Positions 42,703 to 51,280 of a DNA stretch of 64,000 nucleotides are shown piece after piece. The notes below the pieces were generated by a model. That model was not told the DNA's origin, did no database searches, and worked only from the letters and a program-made list of their open reading frames with translations. Source of the stretch: Bradyrhizobiaceae bacterium PARB1 (GTDB lineage Bacteria > Pseudomonadota > Alphaproteobacteria > Rhizobiales > Xanthobacteraceae); contig NKIY01000010.1 of the NCBI GenBank assembly GCA_002256345.1, forward strand, positions 1-64,000, in the 5' to 3' direction. Every line of letters starts with the position of its first letter. The stretch's first letter is position 1. Both the position numbers and the translations under genes were made by a program.

Positions 42703-43362
42703 TTACTTCGGCTGCGGCACGATGCGGATATAGGGCTTCGGCTCCTTCCAGCCGTTCGGATAGATCGTCTTCGCCTCGTCATTGGTCACCGAGCCGGCGA
42801 TGATGACGTCCTGGCCCTGGGCCCAATCCGCCGGCGTTGCGACGCGGTGCTTGGCCGTGAGCTGCAGGCTGTCGATGACGCGCAGGATCTCCTGGAAGTT
42901 ACGACCGGTGGTCATGGGATAGACGAGGATCAGCTTGATCTTCTTGTCCGGCCCGATGACGAAGACGTTTCGCACGGTCGCATTGTCATTGGCGGTGCGG
43001 CCATCGGCGCCGCCCGAGGCGTCGGCGGGGAGCATGTTGTAGAGCTTCGAGACCTTCAGCTCGGTGTCGCCGATCATCGGGAATTTCGGCTCGGCGCCCT
43101 GGGTCTCGTTGATGTCGGCCACCCACAGCGAATGCTTCTGCACGGGATCGACCGACAGGCCGATCAGCTTCACGTTCCGCTTGTCGAATTCACCTTGCAG
43201 CTTGGCGAGCGCGCCGAGCTCGGTGGTGCAGACCGGGGTGAAGTCCTTCGGATGCGAGAACAGGAGCGCCCAGCTGTCGCCGATCCAGTCATGGAATTTG
43301 ATGGCGCCCTGGGTGGTTTCGGCCTCGAAGTCCGGAGCGATGGAGTTGATCTGGAGAGCCAT
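42703..43362 (-). CDS. 1-Cys peroxiredoxin (Prx6-type)
   Basis: 219 residues from ATG 43362 (GGAG upstream); the longer frame to 43509 is not peroxiredoxin-like. The peroxidatic Cys45 is in the classical HPKDFTPVCTTELGALAKLQ. No resolving Cys is present. The C-terminal extension (YPMTTGRNFQEILRVIDSLQ; PADWAQGQDVIIAGSV) is that of Prx6-like enzymes. It reduces peroxides in the cytosol using an external thiol. Confidence 0.94.
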   Translation of the reverse strand: MALQINSIAPDFEAETTQGAIKFHDWIGDSWALLFSHPKDFTPVCTTELGALAKLQGEFDKRNVKLIGLSVDPVQKHSLWVADINETQGAEPKFPMIGDTELKVSKLYNMLPADASGGADGRTANDNATVRNVFVIGPDKKIKLILVYPMTTGRNFQEILRVIDSLQLTAKHRVATPADWAQGQDVIIAGSVTNDEAKTIYPNGWKEPKPYIRIVPQPK

Positions 43363-43753
43363 GGATAGACCTCGTGTCTTGGGAAGGGATCGCGCAAAGG
43401 CGTGCGTGCGTTGAATTATAGGCAGGCAGGCGAGTGAATGGAACCGGCTCACGAAAAGGAGAAGATCCTTCTGCTGGTCACGCGCGCAAGAGCATCGCCT
43501 TTCGCGCAAGCCCGGTGCGGCAAAATAACCTCGGCAACATCAAGTGATGAGATGCCGCGAAGTTGCCGCCCGCCGGGCGCAATGCCGCCCGAGGTGATCA
43601 CCACATCTTGTCGAACCAGGGGGCGCCATGGCGCGACTGAACTGCAACGGTTGGGGATAAGAACGGTGCCGATCTCATCCCTTAACCGCTCGTTAATTTG
43701 CTCGTGGAATCTCTGGGGTATCCTAAAAAGTGCTGCAAACAGAAGAGTTTGAA
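43363..43753. other. Divergent intergenic region upstream of peroxiredoxin and the CtrA-box gene
   Basis: About 390 bases without a convincing gene; an open frame at 43438-43752 has no recognisable product and no ribosome site. It holds the perfect CtrA-type box at 43682-43696. Confidence 0.5.
43682..43696. promoter_or_regulatory. Perfect CtrA-type binding box
   Basis: TTAA (43682-43685), 7 nt, TTAA (43693-43696) is the consensus spacing for the alphaproteobacterial cell-cycle regulator CtrA. It lies 57 bp upstream of the ATG at 43754, where a promoter-proximal activator or repressor site would be expected. Confidence 0.45.
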
Positions 43754-44329
43754 ATGTCCACCGCTGCCGTTGCCGAGGTATTCGGCGCCATCGAACCGTC
43801 CTCTATCGCCGACCGCCGCGCTGCGGCTCAGGCGCTCACCGTCGTCCGCGATGGCGTGATCACCGGCGAAGGCCCGACTACCCGTGGCCGTATCCATTTC
43901 TCCCGTGCGCTCGACGCCGATGACGCGGCATGGTGCGCGCGTATTCTCGGAGCATCGGCGCTCGCCAGCCAGCCCGTAAGCCGCGACGAGGCCGAGGCGC
44001 TGTTCGCCATCAATGAAGCCGCCCGCGAGCGCAGCGATGACGGACGTTTCGACGATTTGTTCGCAAAGGCCGTTGTGCATCACGCCGCATCCGCCTCGGG
44101 CCTGCCGGTGCCGTCACGCGATATTGCGTTATCGCCCGATGTGTCGATCGACAGCTGGGCGCCGACCAAGGCAGTTGGCGTGAATGTGGAAGTGCTGGAA
44201 TGGATCGCTTCGCAAATGCGAGCCAAGCGCGTCAGCAATGCCACCATCATGACGCTGCTCGCCGCCGTCGTCGGCGCTGCCACGCTGCCGCTGGCACAGC
44301 TGCCGGCGGTGTTCGATATCGGCATGTGA
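43754..44329 (+). CDS. Conserved alphaproteobacterial protein of unknown function
   Basis: 191 residues from ATG 43754; an in-frame GTG at 43730 would add 8. It is predicted soluble. The middle part (VSRDEAEALFAINEAARERS, then FDDLFAKAVVHHAASASG) is helical and vaguely like TerB-type helical bundles. The C-terminal MTLLAAVVGAATLPLAQLPA is hydrophobic and could be a membrane-contact helix. No catalytic motif is recognised. A perfect CtrA-type box upstream suggests cell-cycle- or motility-linked expression. Confidence 0.7.
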   Translation: MSTAAVAEVFGAIEPSSIADRRAAAQALTVVRDGVITGEGPTTRGRIHFSRALDADDAAWCARILGASALASQPVSRDEAEALFAINEAARERSDDGRFDDLFAKAVVHHAASASGLPVPSRDIALSPDVSIDSWAPTKAVGVNVEVLEWIASQMRAKRVSNATIMTLLAAVVGAATLPLAQLPAVFDIGM

Positions 44330-44352
44330 GCCGAGGATCGATTTCGAATGAT

Positions 44353-44380
44353 AAAAGGCGGGGTAGTACCCCGCCTTTTT
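44353..44380. terminator. Bidirectional terminator between convergent genes
   Basis: AAAAGGCGGGGTA / TACCCCGCCTTTT around a central G, with T-tracts on both strands. It sits between the stop at 44329 (+) and the stop at 44392 (-). Confidence 0.82.
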
Positions 44381-44391
44381 CTTTGGTGCGA

Positions 44392-46227
44392 TTACTTCTT
44401 CGCGTCCAGACCGACCGTGCGACCCGGGAACCCGGCGACGTCGAAATAACGCTGGTCCCCCACTTTCTGCCACACGAGAACGGTGCGAAGGCCCTGATCG
44501 TCGGGTTTCGACCGCGTCGTATCCGATGTCACCTTTGGCGTCTTGCCGCTCGGCATCGCTTCGGTCATCACGCGGCCGATCAGCTTGCCCTTGGCTTCGC
44601 GCTTGAGACCGAGCAGATGTGCAGCCGTGATGCCGATATCGGCGTTGCTGGTAGGAAGGGGATCGACGAAACCGGCTTTGAAGTCGGGGCCGATCGCCGC
44701 CATGAAGTTATGCGTGTCGCCGCGGCCGAACGACCCGTGCATGCCCTGGCCCTGCCGCAGCACTGTATCGGCGACTTCGACCTGACAGGCGGCGGGCTGG
44801 TCGCATCCGGTGGAGTAGGAACGGAACGAAACCGCGATGGCCGGATGCGGCGTCACTGCCTTGCCCGACAGGTTGATCGCCGACAGCGGCAGCGTGCCGG
44901 GGAGCGAGCCGAGTTCGTCGGAGACGAAAATGCCGCTGATGTAATCCTGCTTCAGCAGCGCATGCACGGTCTTCGCAGCGAGCGCCTTGTCCTTGGTCGG
45001 CAGATAGATCAGGTCGGAGCCGCCATTGGTGGCGACGATCAGGTCCGGTTTGTCCTTGTCCTTGCCAATGTAGGCATTGCCAGCTTTGGGATAGGCATTG
45101 TCACCGACGGCCGCGAACTTGTCGTTGGGATCGAACACCGGCAGGTCGAGCGATTTTGCCAGGTCGATGGCTAGGAAGCCCAGCGGCAGGAAGCCTTCCG
45201 GCGTATCGGGGTAGGTGCCCTTGACGGTCGCCGAAGTCTTGCTCTCCTTGGAAATCGTCGAGAAGCCGTGATCCGCCGAGATCATGATGTTGGTATTGGC
45301 GGCGAGGCCGAGATCGTCGAGCGCCTTGCGCAGCTGCGCGAGATTGTCGTCGGCATTCTTGATCGAGGCGAGCGAGGTCGGGCCGTTGATGCCCGGCGTC
45401 ACCTTGTTCAGGCTGTCGCCCTGATTGTGCTGGGTGCCGTCGGGATCGCGCGACCAGAACACCAGAACAAATGGTTTGTTGCGCGCCTTGAACATCGGCA
45501 GGACCACTTTGGTTGCGACATCGGCCATATAGGCCTGCTGCTTGATATTGGCTTCGGTCGTGCCGGGCGTCTTGGCATCGCCCGCTTTGGCATTGTCGCC
45601 GCGACCGGGCGTTTCCAGCGCGAGACTGGCCTTGCCGAGTGCATCCTTCATCTCATCCGAGAGCGGAATGCCGAGCAGCTTGCCGGCCTTGTCGATGCCG
45701 CCGGTCTGGTCGTCGATGGTGATCGTTTCCTTGCCGGTGCGTTCGGTATGATCGAACATCAGGGTTGGGCCGACCTTGCCGATGGCAGCGGTGGAATAGC
45801 CTGCCTTGCGCGCGGCCTTCAGCAGCGTTTCCTCGTTCAGATAGTCGCCGTTGAACTGCTCATCGAGATCGCCGAGCACCTGGTCGTGTTCGATGAAAGG
45901 GACGGTGCTGCCGTTCTGCACGGGCGTGGGATGGCCGGTATAGATCGAGTTCGAGAACACACCGGTATCGCCGAGATAGTGTCCCGACGACATGCCGGAC
46001 GCATTGGCCATGGTGAAGGTCGGGAAGAGCGAATGCGAATTCCTGAAATTGACGCCCTTATCCCGCACTGCGGACATGGCGGGTGCCGTTTCCGGCGTCA
46101 CCTTCAGCGCCCGGAGCCCGTCAGGCACGAACAAAATGAGGTTGCGGGGCGGGCTGTTTTGGGCGAACACCGTGGGTGCTGAAATAAGACAGAGACTTAG
46201 GGAGAGGATGGTGGCAGCGCCGCGCAT
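44392..46227 (-). CDS. Periplasmic alkaline-phosphatase-superfamily phosphodiesterase (nucleotide pyrophosphatase type)
   Basis: 611 residues with a Sec signal peptide (ATILSLSLCLISAPTVFA). Metal and nucleophile sites of the superfamily are visible: Asp36 in FVPDGLRA, Thr70/Thr72 in SLFPTFTMANASGMSSGHYL, SRDPDGTQHNQGD, SADHGFS, and HGSFGRGDTHNF near the C-terminus. These are the two-zinc ligands of NPP-like phosphodiesterases. It probably hydrolyses nucleotide or lipid-linked phosphodiesters in the periplasm. Convergent with the gene at 43754 and monocistronic. Confidence 0.88.
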   Translation of the reverse strand: MRGAATILSLSLCLISAPTVFAQNSPPRNLILFVPDGLRALKVTPETAPAMSAVRDKGVNFRNSHSLFPTFTMANASGMSSGHYLGDTGVFSNSIYTGHPTPVQNGSTVPFIEHDQVLGDLDEQFNGDYLNEETLLKAARKAGYSTAAIGKVGPTLMFDHTERTGKETITIDDQTGGIDKAGKLLGIPLSDEMKDALGKASLALETPGRGDNAKAGDAKTPGTTEANIKQQAYMADVATKVVLPMFKARNKPFVLVFWSRDPDGTQHNQGDSLNKVTPGINGPTSLASIKNADDNLAQLRKALDDLGLAANTNIMISADHGFSTISKESKTSATVKGTYPDTPEGFLPLGFLAIDLAKSLDLPVFDPNDKFAAVGDNAYPKAGNAYIGKDKDKPDLIVATNGGSDLIYLPTKDKALAAKTVHALLKQDYISGIFVSDELGSLPGTLPLSAINLSGKAVTPHPAIAVSFRSYSTGCDQPAACQVEVADTVLRQGQGMHGSFGRGDTHNFMAAIGPDFKAGFVDPLPTSNADIGITAAHLLGLKREAKGKLIGRVMTEAMPSGKTPKVTSDTTRSKPDDQGLRTVLVWQKVGDQRYFDVAGFPGRTVGLDAKK

Positions 46228-46383
46228 GAAACACCTCGCTATCGGGGGTATCGGTCGCTCCGGACCGGGTCTCTTTTCTAGTTTTCGCTCGCGACAGAAT
46301 TGTTACGTCTGCGGCGCCATGTCACATTGCGCCGCTGGTTTCATCTTCCCGATCCCGCCCCAAGGTTGCAAGTAAGACAGCTC

Positions 46384-48402
46384 ATGTTCAAAAAGATTCT
46401 GATCGCCAACCGCGGCGAGATCGCCTGCCGGGTCATCAAGACCGCCCGCAAGATGGGCATCAAGACGGTTGCCGTTTACTCCGAAGCGGACCGCGATGCG
46501 CTCCATGTCGAGATGGCCGATGAGGCCGTCTTCATCGGGCCGCCGGCCGCGGCCGAGAGCTATTTGCTGATCGAGAAGATCGTCGAGGCGTGTAAGGCGA
46601 CCGGCGCTGAAGCGGTGCATCCCGGTTACGGCTTCCTGTCCGAGCGCGAGGCATTTCCGCGCGCGCTGGAAGCGGCGGGCATCGTCTTCATCGGCCCGAA
46701 CCCCGGCGCCATCGCTGCCATGGGCGACAAGATCGAATCCAAGAAGGCGGCTGCCGCGGCCAAGGTTTCCACGGTGCCCGGCCATCTCGGTGTCATCGAG
46801 GATGACAAGCATGCCGTGAAGATCGCCGACGAGATCGGTTATCCCGTGATGATCAAGGCCTCGGCGGGCGGTGGCGGCAAGGGCATGCGCATCGCGCATT
46901 CGACCACCGAAGTCGCCGAAGGCTTTAATCTCGCCAAAGCGGAGGCGAAGGCCTCGTTCGGCGACGATCGTGTCTTCATCGAGAAGTTCATTGTCGATCC
47001 CCGGCACATCGAAATCCAGGTGCTGGGCGACAAGCATGGCAATGTGATCTATCTCGGCGAGCGCGAATGTTCGATCCAGCGCCGTAACCAGAAGGTCATC
47101 GAAGAGGCACCGTCGCCGCTGCTGGATGAGGCCACCCGCCGCAAGATGGGTGAGCAGGCCGTCGCGCTTGCCAAGGCCGTGAATTACGACAGCGCCGGCA
47201 CCGTCGAATTCGTTGCGGGGCAGGACAAGAGCTTCTACTTCCTGGAAATGAACACCCGTCTGCAGGTCGAGCATCCGGTGACTGAACTCGTCACTGGTGT
47301 CGATCTCGTCGAGCAGATGATCCGCGTGGCGGCCGGCGAGAAGCTCGCCATCGCGCAGAAGGACGTCACGCTCACCGGCTGGGCCGTCGAGTCCCGCGTC
47401 TATGCGGAAGATCCGTTCCGCAACTTCCTGCCATCGATTGGTCGCCTGGTGAAGTATCGTCCGCCGGCTGAAAGCCATGTCGAGGGGGGCGTCACAGTAC
47501 GCAATGATACTGGCGTGCAGGAGGGCGGCGAGATCTCGATCTATTACGATCCGATGATCGCCAAGCTCGTCACCCATGCGCCGTCCCGCGCGGCGGCCAT
47601 CGATGCACAGGCCAATGCGCTCGATGCCTTCTATGTGGACGGTATCCGCCACAACATCCCGTTCCTGTCGGCGCTGATGGTCCATCCGCGCTGGCGCAGC
47701 GGCAACATCTCCACCGGCTTCATTGCCGAGGAATTTCCGAACGGTTTTGCCGCCAAGGCGCCGGAAGGCGATGTCGCCCGCCGTATCGCTGCGGTCGCTG
47801 CTGCCGTCGACAGCGTCTATGGCGAGCGCAAGCGCCAGATCTCCGGCCAGATGATCGGCCGCCCGGTGGTTCGCGCCGGTCGCCGGGCCGTCTGGCTCGA
47901 GCGTGAGGAAGTGTTGCTCGACGTTGCTCGCGACGGTGACACGGTGACCGTGGCGTTTATCGGCGCCGACGGCAAAGCCGGCAATGCGCATCGTGTGGTC
48001 TCGTCGTGGAAGCCCGGAGCGCCGGTCTGGGAGGGCACCATCGACGGCCATCACGTCGCCATGCAGGTGCGTCCGATGGCGTCGGGCATCCGTATCGCTC
48101 ATCAGGGCTATGAGGTTGCGGTCAACGTTTTCACCGAGACCGAGGCCGCGGCCGCGCGCCTGATGCCGGTCGGCGTCAAGGCCGATACCGGCAAGAAGTT
48201 GCTTTGCCCGATGCCGGGCCTTGTGGTCTCGATCGCCGTGACCGAAGGTCAGGATGTCAAGGCCGGTGAGACTCTCGCTGTCGTGGAGGCGATGAAGATG
48301 CAGAACGTGCTGCGTGCCGAACGTGACGGCACCGTCAAGAAAATCCATGCCGCTGCCGGCGCGACGCTGGCGGTGGATGCGCTCATTCTTGAATTCGCAT
48401 GA
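46384..48402 (+). CDS. pccA: Acetyl/propionyl-CoA carboxylase biotin-carboxylase (alpha) subunit
   Basis: 672 residues from ATG 46384. The biotin carboxylase part has FKKILIANRGEIACRVIKTA, the ATP-grasp GGGGKGMRIA, and the catalytic EMNTRLQVEHPVTE. A linker (BT-like) domain follows, and the C-terminal biotinyl domain has Lys638 in VEAMKMQ. It carboxylates biotin with ATP and bicarbonate; a beta (carboxyltransferase) subunit gene is not present here. The stop overlaps the next start (ATGA), so the downstream gene is translationally coupled. Confidence 0.93.
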   Translation: MFKKILIANRGEIACRVIKTARKMGIKTVAVYSEADRDALHVEMADEAVFIGPPAAAESYLLIEKIVEACKATGAEAVHPGYGFLSEREAFPRALEAAGIVFIGPNPGAIAAMGDKIESKKAAAAAKVSTVPGHLGVIEDDKHAVKIADEIGYPVMIKASAGGGGKGMRIAHSTTEVAEGFNLAKAEAKASFGDDRVFIEKFIVDPRHIEIQVLGDKHGNVIYLGERECSIQRRNQKVIEEAPSPLLDEATRRKMGEQAVALAKAVNYDSAGTVEFVAGQDKSFYFLEMNTRLQVEHPVTELVTGVDLVEQMIRVAAGEKLAIAQKDVTLTGWAVESRVYAEDPFRNFLPSIGRLVKYRPPAESHVEGGVTVRNDTGVQEGGEISIYYDPMIAKLVTHAPSRAAAIDAQANALDAFYVDGIRHNIPFLSALMVHPRWRSGNISTGFIAEEFPNGFAAKAPEGDVARRIAAVAAAVDSVYGERKRQISGQMIGRPVVRAGRRAVWLEREEVLLDVARDGDTVTVAFIGADGKAGNAHRVVSSWKPGAPVWEGTIDGHHVAMQVRPMASGIRIAHQGYEVAVNVFTETEAAAARLMPVGVKADTGKKLLCPMPGLVVSIAVTEGQDVKAGETLAVVEAMKMQNVLRAERDGTVKKIHAAAGATLAVDALILEFA

Positions 48403-49265
48403 CGACGTTCCGGCAGCGACGTTACGGTCTGCGGGCGATCCTGTCCGGCGACCGTTGCGTGCGGCCGGGCTCGGTCTATGACGCCATCTCTGTGCGCATC
48501 GCTGAAGACCTCGGCTTCGAGGTTGGCATGTTCGGAGGATCGGCGGCGTCGCTGGCGATCCTTGGCGATCCCGATATCGCCCTGATCACGCTGTCCGAAC
48601 TCACTGAGCAGATGCGGCGCATGTCGCGCGCCGGCAATCTGCCGGTGCTCGTCGATGCCGATCATGGCTACGGCAATGCGCTCAATGTCCGCCGCACGGT
48701 GGAAGAGCTGGAAGCTGCCGGTGCCGGTGGCCTCACCATCGAGGACACGCTGCTGCCTGCCGCGTTCGGCGAGGCCAAAGCGCAGTTGATCTCCGCGGAG
48801 GAGGGGCTCGGCAAGATCAAGGCGGCGCTTTCGGCGCGGCAGGATCCTGCGCTGGTCATCGTGGGGCGCACAGGCGCTGCATCGATCACCTCCGTGGATG
48901 ACGCCATCGCACGCGCCAAATCCTATGAAACCGCTGGCGTCGATGCGGTGATGTTCACCGGTCTCAAGAGCCGGGCCGAACTGCAGGCGGCGTCAGCCGC
49001 GACCACGCTGCCGATCGTGCTCGGCAGTCCGACCGATGACATGGATTGGGATTTCCTCAGCGCCCAGCGCGTGCGGATCGCCATTCAGGGCCATGCGCCG
49101 ATCTCCGCAGCGATGGCGGCGGTCCATGCGACGCTGAAGGCCGTACGCGAAGGGGCCGGGCCGAAGGAACTCAAGAACCTTGCATCCGCAGACCTGATGG
49201 AAAGCGTTACCCGCGGTGCTGTCGTGAAGCAGCGCGGCATCGACTATCTCGGGCTGAAGAAATAA
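48399..49265 (+). CDS. PEP mutase / isocitrate lyase superfamily protein (oxaloacetate decarboxylase-like)
   Basis: 288 residues. The TIM-barrel family motifs SVYDAISVRIAEDLGFEVGM, LVDADHGYGNALNVRRTVEE, AGAGGLTIEDTLLP and VGRTGAASI are present. The usual D-A-D-x-G-Y-G of the family appears as D-A-D-H-G-Y-G. The isocitrate lyase KKCGH loop is absent. It most resembles the oxaloacetate decarboxylase subgroup (PA4872-type). It shares 4 bases with pccA and 1 base with the acylphosphatase gene. Confidence 0.85.
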   Translation: MTTFRQRRYGLRAILSGDRCVRPGSVYDAISVRIAEDLGFEVGMFGGSAASLAILGDPDIALITLSELTEQMRRMSRAGNLPVLVDADHGYGNALNVRRTVEELEAAGAGGLTIEDTLLPAAFGEAKAQLISAEEGLGKIKAALSARQDPALVIVGRTGAASITSVDDAIARAKSYETAGVDAVMFTGLKSRAELQAASAATTLPIVLGSPTDDMDWDFLSAQRVRIAIQGHAPISAAMAAVHATLKAVREGAGPKELKNLASADLMESVTRGAVVKQRGIDYLGLKK

Positions 49266-49564
49266 TGCCGAACGTCATTCGCCATGTGATGGTGATGGGC
49301 CGGGTGCAAGGCGTCGGCTACCGCGCCTGGACTGGCGATCAGGCGATCCTGCTTGGATTGCAGGGCTGGGTGCGTAACTGCCGGGATGGCAGCGTGGAAG
49401 CGGTGTTTGCCGGGCCGCAAGATGCGGTCATGCAGATGATCGAGATGTGTCACCGAGGCCCGCCGCCTGCAAATGTCAAAAGTGTCGTCGTGAGCGATGC
49501 CATGCCTGACATGCTCAAGCTGCGCTCGGGAGGAGAGACATTCTCGCAGTTGGGAACGGTCTGA
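49265..49564 (+). CDS. acyP: Acylphosphatase
   Basis: 99 residues, start overlapping the previous stop (TAATG). The catalytic Arg20 is in MGRVQGVGYRAWT and Asn38 in GWVRNCRDGSVEAV, the complete active site of the family. It hydrolyses acyl phosphates. Translational coupling to a biotin carboxylase, whose intermediate is carboxyphosphate, is suggestive. The C-terminal strand (residues 80-99) is less conserved. Confidence 0.92.
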   Translation: MPNVIRHVMVMGRVQGVGYRAWTGDQAILLGLQGWVRNCRDGSVEAVFAGPQDAVMQMIEMCHRGPPPANVKSVVVSDAMPDMLKLRSGGETFSQLGTV

Positions 49565-49680
49565 CTTCGCCGTGTCCGGACACGCTGCTGCGCAGGGCCA
49601 GGACCGTGGTGAGCTCCGGCGTTTGATGCGGTCGGCGCTGCGAAGCGACACTTCTTGCCGCATCGCGTCGGGATACAGGA

Positions 49681-50406
49681 TCAATCGGTCGGTTCGGCGA
49701 TCGGCGCCATGCTCTCGCCAAATACCTCGCCAAATGCCTGACGCAGCGCCACGTCCACGTCCGTCATTGTCACGGGCAGGCCGAGATCGACGAGGCTGGT
49801 GACCCCGTAGCGTGGGTCGACCACGCCGCAGGGCACGATCGCGTTGAAGTGGCTGAGATCCGGCTCCACATTGATGGCGATGCCATGGAACGAGACCCAG
49901 CGCTTCAGGCGTACGCCGATCGCGGCGATCTTGTCCTCGAAGCCGACGCCCTTGTCCGGCCTGTTCACCCACACGCCGACGCGATCTTCTCGCCGCTCGC
50001 CCTTCACATTGAAAGCGGCGAGGGTGCGGATGATCATGTCCTCCAGCGCCGCCACATAAGCGCGTATGTCGGGGCGGCGCGCCTTCAGGTCGAGCAGCAC
50101 ATAAACGACCCGCTGGCCGGGTCCGTGATAGGTGATCTGGCCGCCGCGGCCGCTTGCGAAGACCGGGAATCGGGCCGCGAGCAGGTCGGTCTCCTTGCCG
50201 GAGGTTCCGGACGTGTAGAGCGGCGGATGCTCCAGCAGCCAGACCAGTTCCGGCGCCTCCCCATTGGCGATAGCAGCCGCTCGCGCTTCCATGGCTGCTA
50301 CCGCCTCCGGATAGGGAATCGGGGCCTCCTCGATCCGCCATTCCACGGCCGGGCCGTCTGCCCGGGAAAACGGCGTCAGATCGAGGGTTTGGCGGTCATT
50401 AACCAT
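49681..50406 (-). CDS. lipB: Lipoyl(octanoyl) transferase
   Basis: 241 residues. The octanoyl-thioester Cys193 is in FNAIVPCGV and the catalytic Lys159 in [20 protein letters not shown] and [16 protein letters not shown] line the substrate pocket. It moves octanoate from acyl carrier protein to lipoate-dependent enzymes. The start region overlaps the CtrA-like site serving the divergent fliN-like gene. Confidence 0.94.
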   Translation of the reverse strand: MVNDRQTLDLTPFSRADGPAVEWRIEEAPIPYPEAVAAMEARAAAIANGEAPELVWLLEHPPLYTSGTSGKETDLLAARFPVFASGRGGQITYHGPGQRVVYVLLDLKARRPDIRAYVAALEDMIIRTLAAFNVKGERREDRVGVWVNRPDKGVGFEDKIAAIGVRLKRWVSFHGIAINVEPDLSHFNAIVPCGVVDPRYGVTSLVDLGLPVTMTDVDVALRQAFGEVFGESMAPIAEPTD

Positions 50407-50414
50407 TGGCTAAC
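50399..50414. promoter_or_regulatory. CtrA-type box with one mismatch upstream of fliN
   Basis: TTAA (50399-50402), 7 nt, CTAAC (50410-50414) matches TTAA-N7-TTAAC at all but one base. It lies 75 bp before the fliN-like start. CtrA control of flagellar genes is established in several alphaproteobacteria. Confidence 0.4.
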
Positions 50415-50489
50415 CATAAGCGTGCTGTTCTCAGGCTTGTCCTGACGCGCAGGCGCGCAGGGTCCTTTATCTGTGACTGTGGGGCCGAC

Positions 50490-50732
50490 GTGCCAACCCT
50501 CGATAGTATTTCCGTAGATATCATGGTGGTGCTTGGCACTACCACTATGCCTGTACATCAGGTGATGCGCCTGAGCCGCGGCGCCATCATCGAACTCGAT
50601 GCGACAGAGCAGGACGAGGTCAAGATTCTCGCCAACAATCTGCCTGTTGCCTCCGGTTCGGTCATGGTCGATCGCAACCGCATCGCAGTCGAGGTCAAGC
50701 AGATGCTGCCGCGCTCGCCGGAACGTCGCTAA
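50490..50732 (+). CDS. fliN: FliN-like flagellar motor switch protein (SpoA domain)
   Basis: 80 residues from GTG 50490 (GGGG upstream); a longer form from 50406 would overlap the lipB start and the CtrA-like box and is less likely. The text SISVDIMVVLGTTTMPVHQV, then LSRGAIIELDATEQDEVKIL and ANNLPVASGSVMVDRNRIAV, is the complete SpoA/FliN C-terminal domain forming the C-ring. No other flagellar gene is near, so it is an orphan switch component or a second copy. Confidence 0.85.
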   Translation: MPTLDSISVDIMVVLGTTTMPVHQVMRLSRGAIIELDATEQDEVKILANNLPVASGSVMVDRNRIAVEVKQMLPRSPERR

Positions 50733-50860
50733 ATCCGGCGCAGATAATTTTCCCCACAGGGGTGATGGGAACGCGGTTCAGGCCTTGTGCCCCCATCATC
50801 GATTTGTTACATCGGCGCCGGTCGAACCGGCCGGGCGATTTGCCCCGCCGGTCATTTCCA

Positions 50861-50945
50861 GCGCTCGTGGCGGAATTGGTAGACGCGCTGCCTTGAGGTG
50901 GCAGTCCGTAACAGGGTGGGGGTTCGAGTCCCTCCGAGCGCACCA
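50861..50945 (+). tRNA. tRNA-Leu (anticodon GAG)
   Basis: Acceptor stem GCGCTCG (50861-50867) / CGAGCGC (50935-50941), discriminator A and encoded CCA to 50945. Anticodon stem CTGCC/GGCAG encloses loop TTGAGGT with anticodon GAG at 50895-50897. The long variable arm (TCCGTAACAGGGT) is typical of a class II Leu tRNA. Total 85 nt. Confidence 0.95.
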
Positions 50946-51280
50946 TTCCCGCGTCCAACTGATTGAAATCAGGACGCCTTTTCCAAAACTACCAGGTAAA
51001 GCTATCACTTTAGTTCTTGGGGAATGTTCCGGCTTCGATCGGCGGCATCCGACAGGAGTTTGTCGAGCGGTTCGTCCTGATCAAACAGGGCAAATCTTGT
51101 CCAGACCGCTCACGCCAAGCCCTCCCGGTTCTGCTGCGTCGTTAATCTGTAACATTCGCTGAATAGCAACGCCTGCGACGAGCGGCGCGCCAGCGGGAAG
51201 TCTGTCCCAGCTGCGAAGTTCCGATTCGCTGAGCCCGGATGCGATCTCGCGCGCAGCGGGAAATCGAGACAGGACCGACG
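50946..51280. other. Intergenic region before the surface-signalling cluster
   Basis: About 335 bases after tRNA-Leu with no convincing gene; minus-strand open frames overlap in this area but have no recognisable product. It must carry the promoter of the STN/sigma/FecR set. No clear operator is visible. It is the likely left boundary of an acquired block beginning at the tRNA. Confidence 0.4.

Noticed and set aside
46303-48348. 681-residue minus-strand open frame inside pccA
   Set aside because: Antisense shadow of a clear biotin carboxylase; no ribosome site or conserved motif.
48399-49265. Methylisocitrate lyase, suggested by the adjacent propionyl-CoA carboxylase-like gene
   Set aside because: The KKCGH catalytic loop is absent and the motif set fits the oxaloacetate-decarboxylase subgroup better.
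50695-50958. Minus-strand open frame over tRNA-Leu (text SEGLEPPPCYGLPPQGSAS)
   Set aside because: Antisense of the tRNA-Leu gene; a recurrent false gene in databases.
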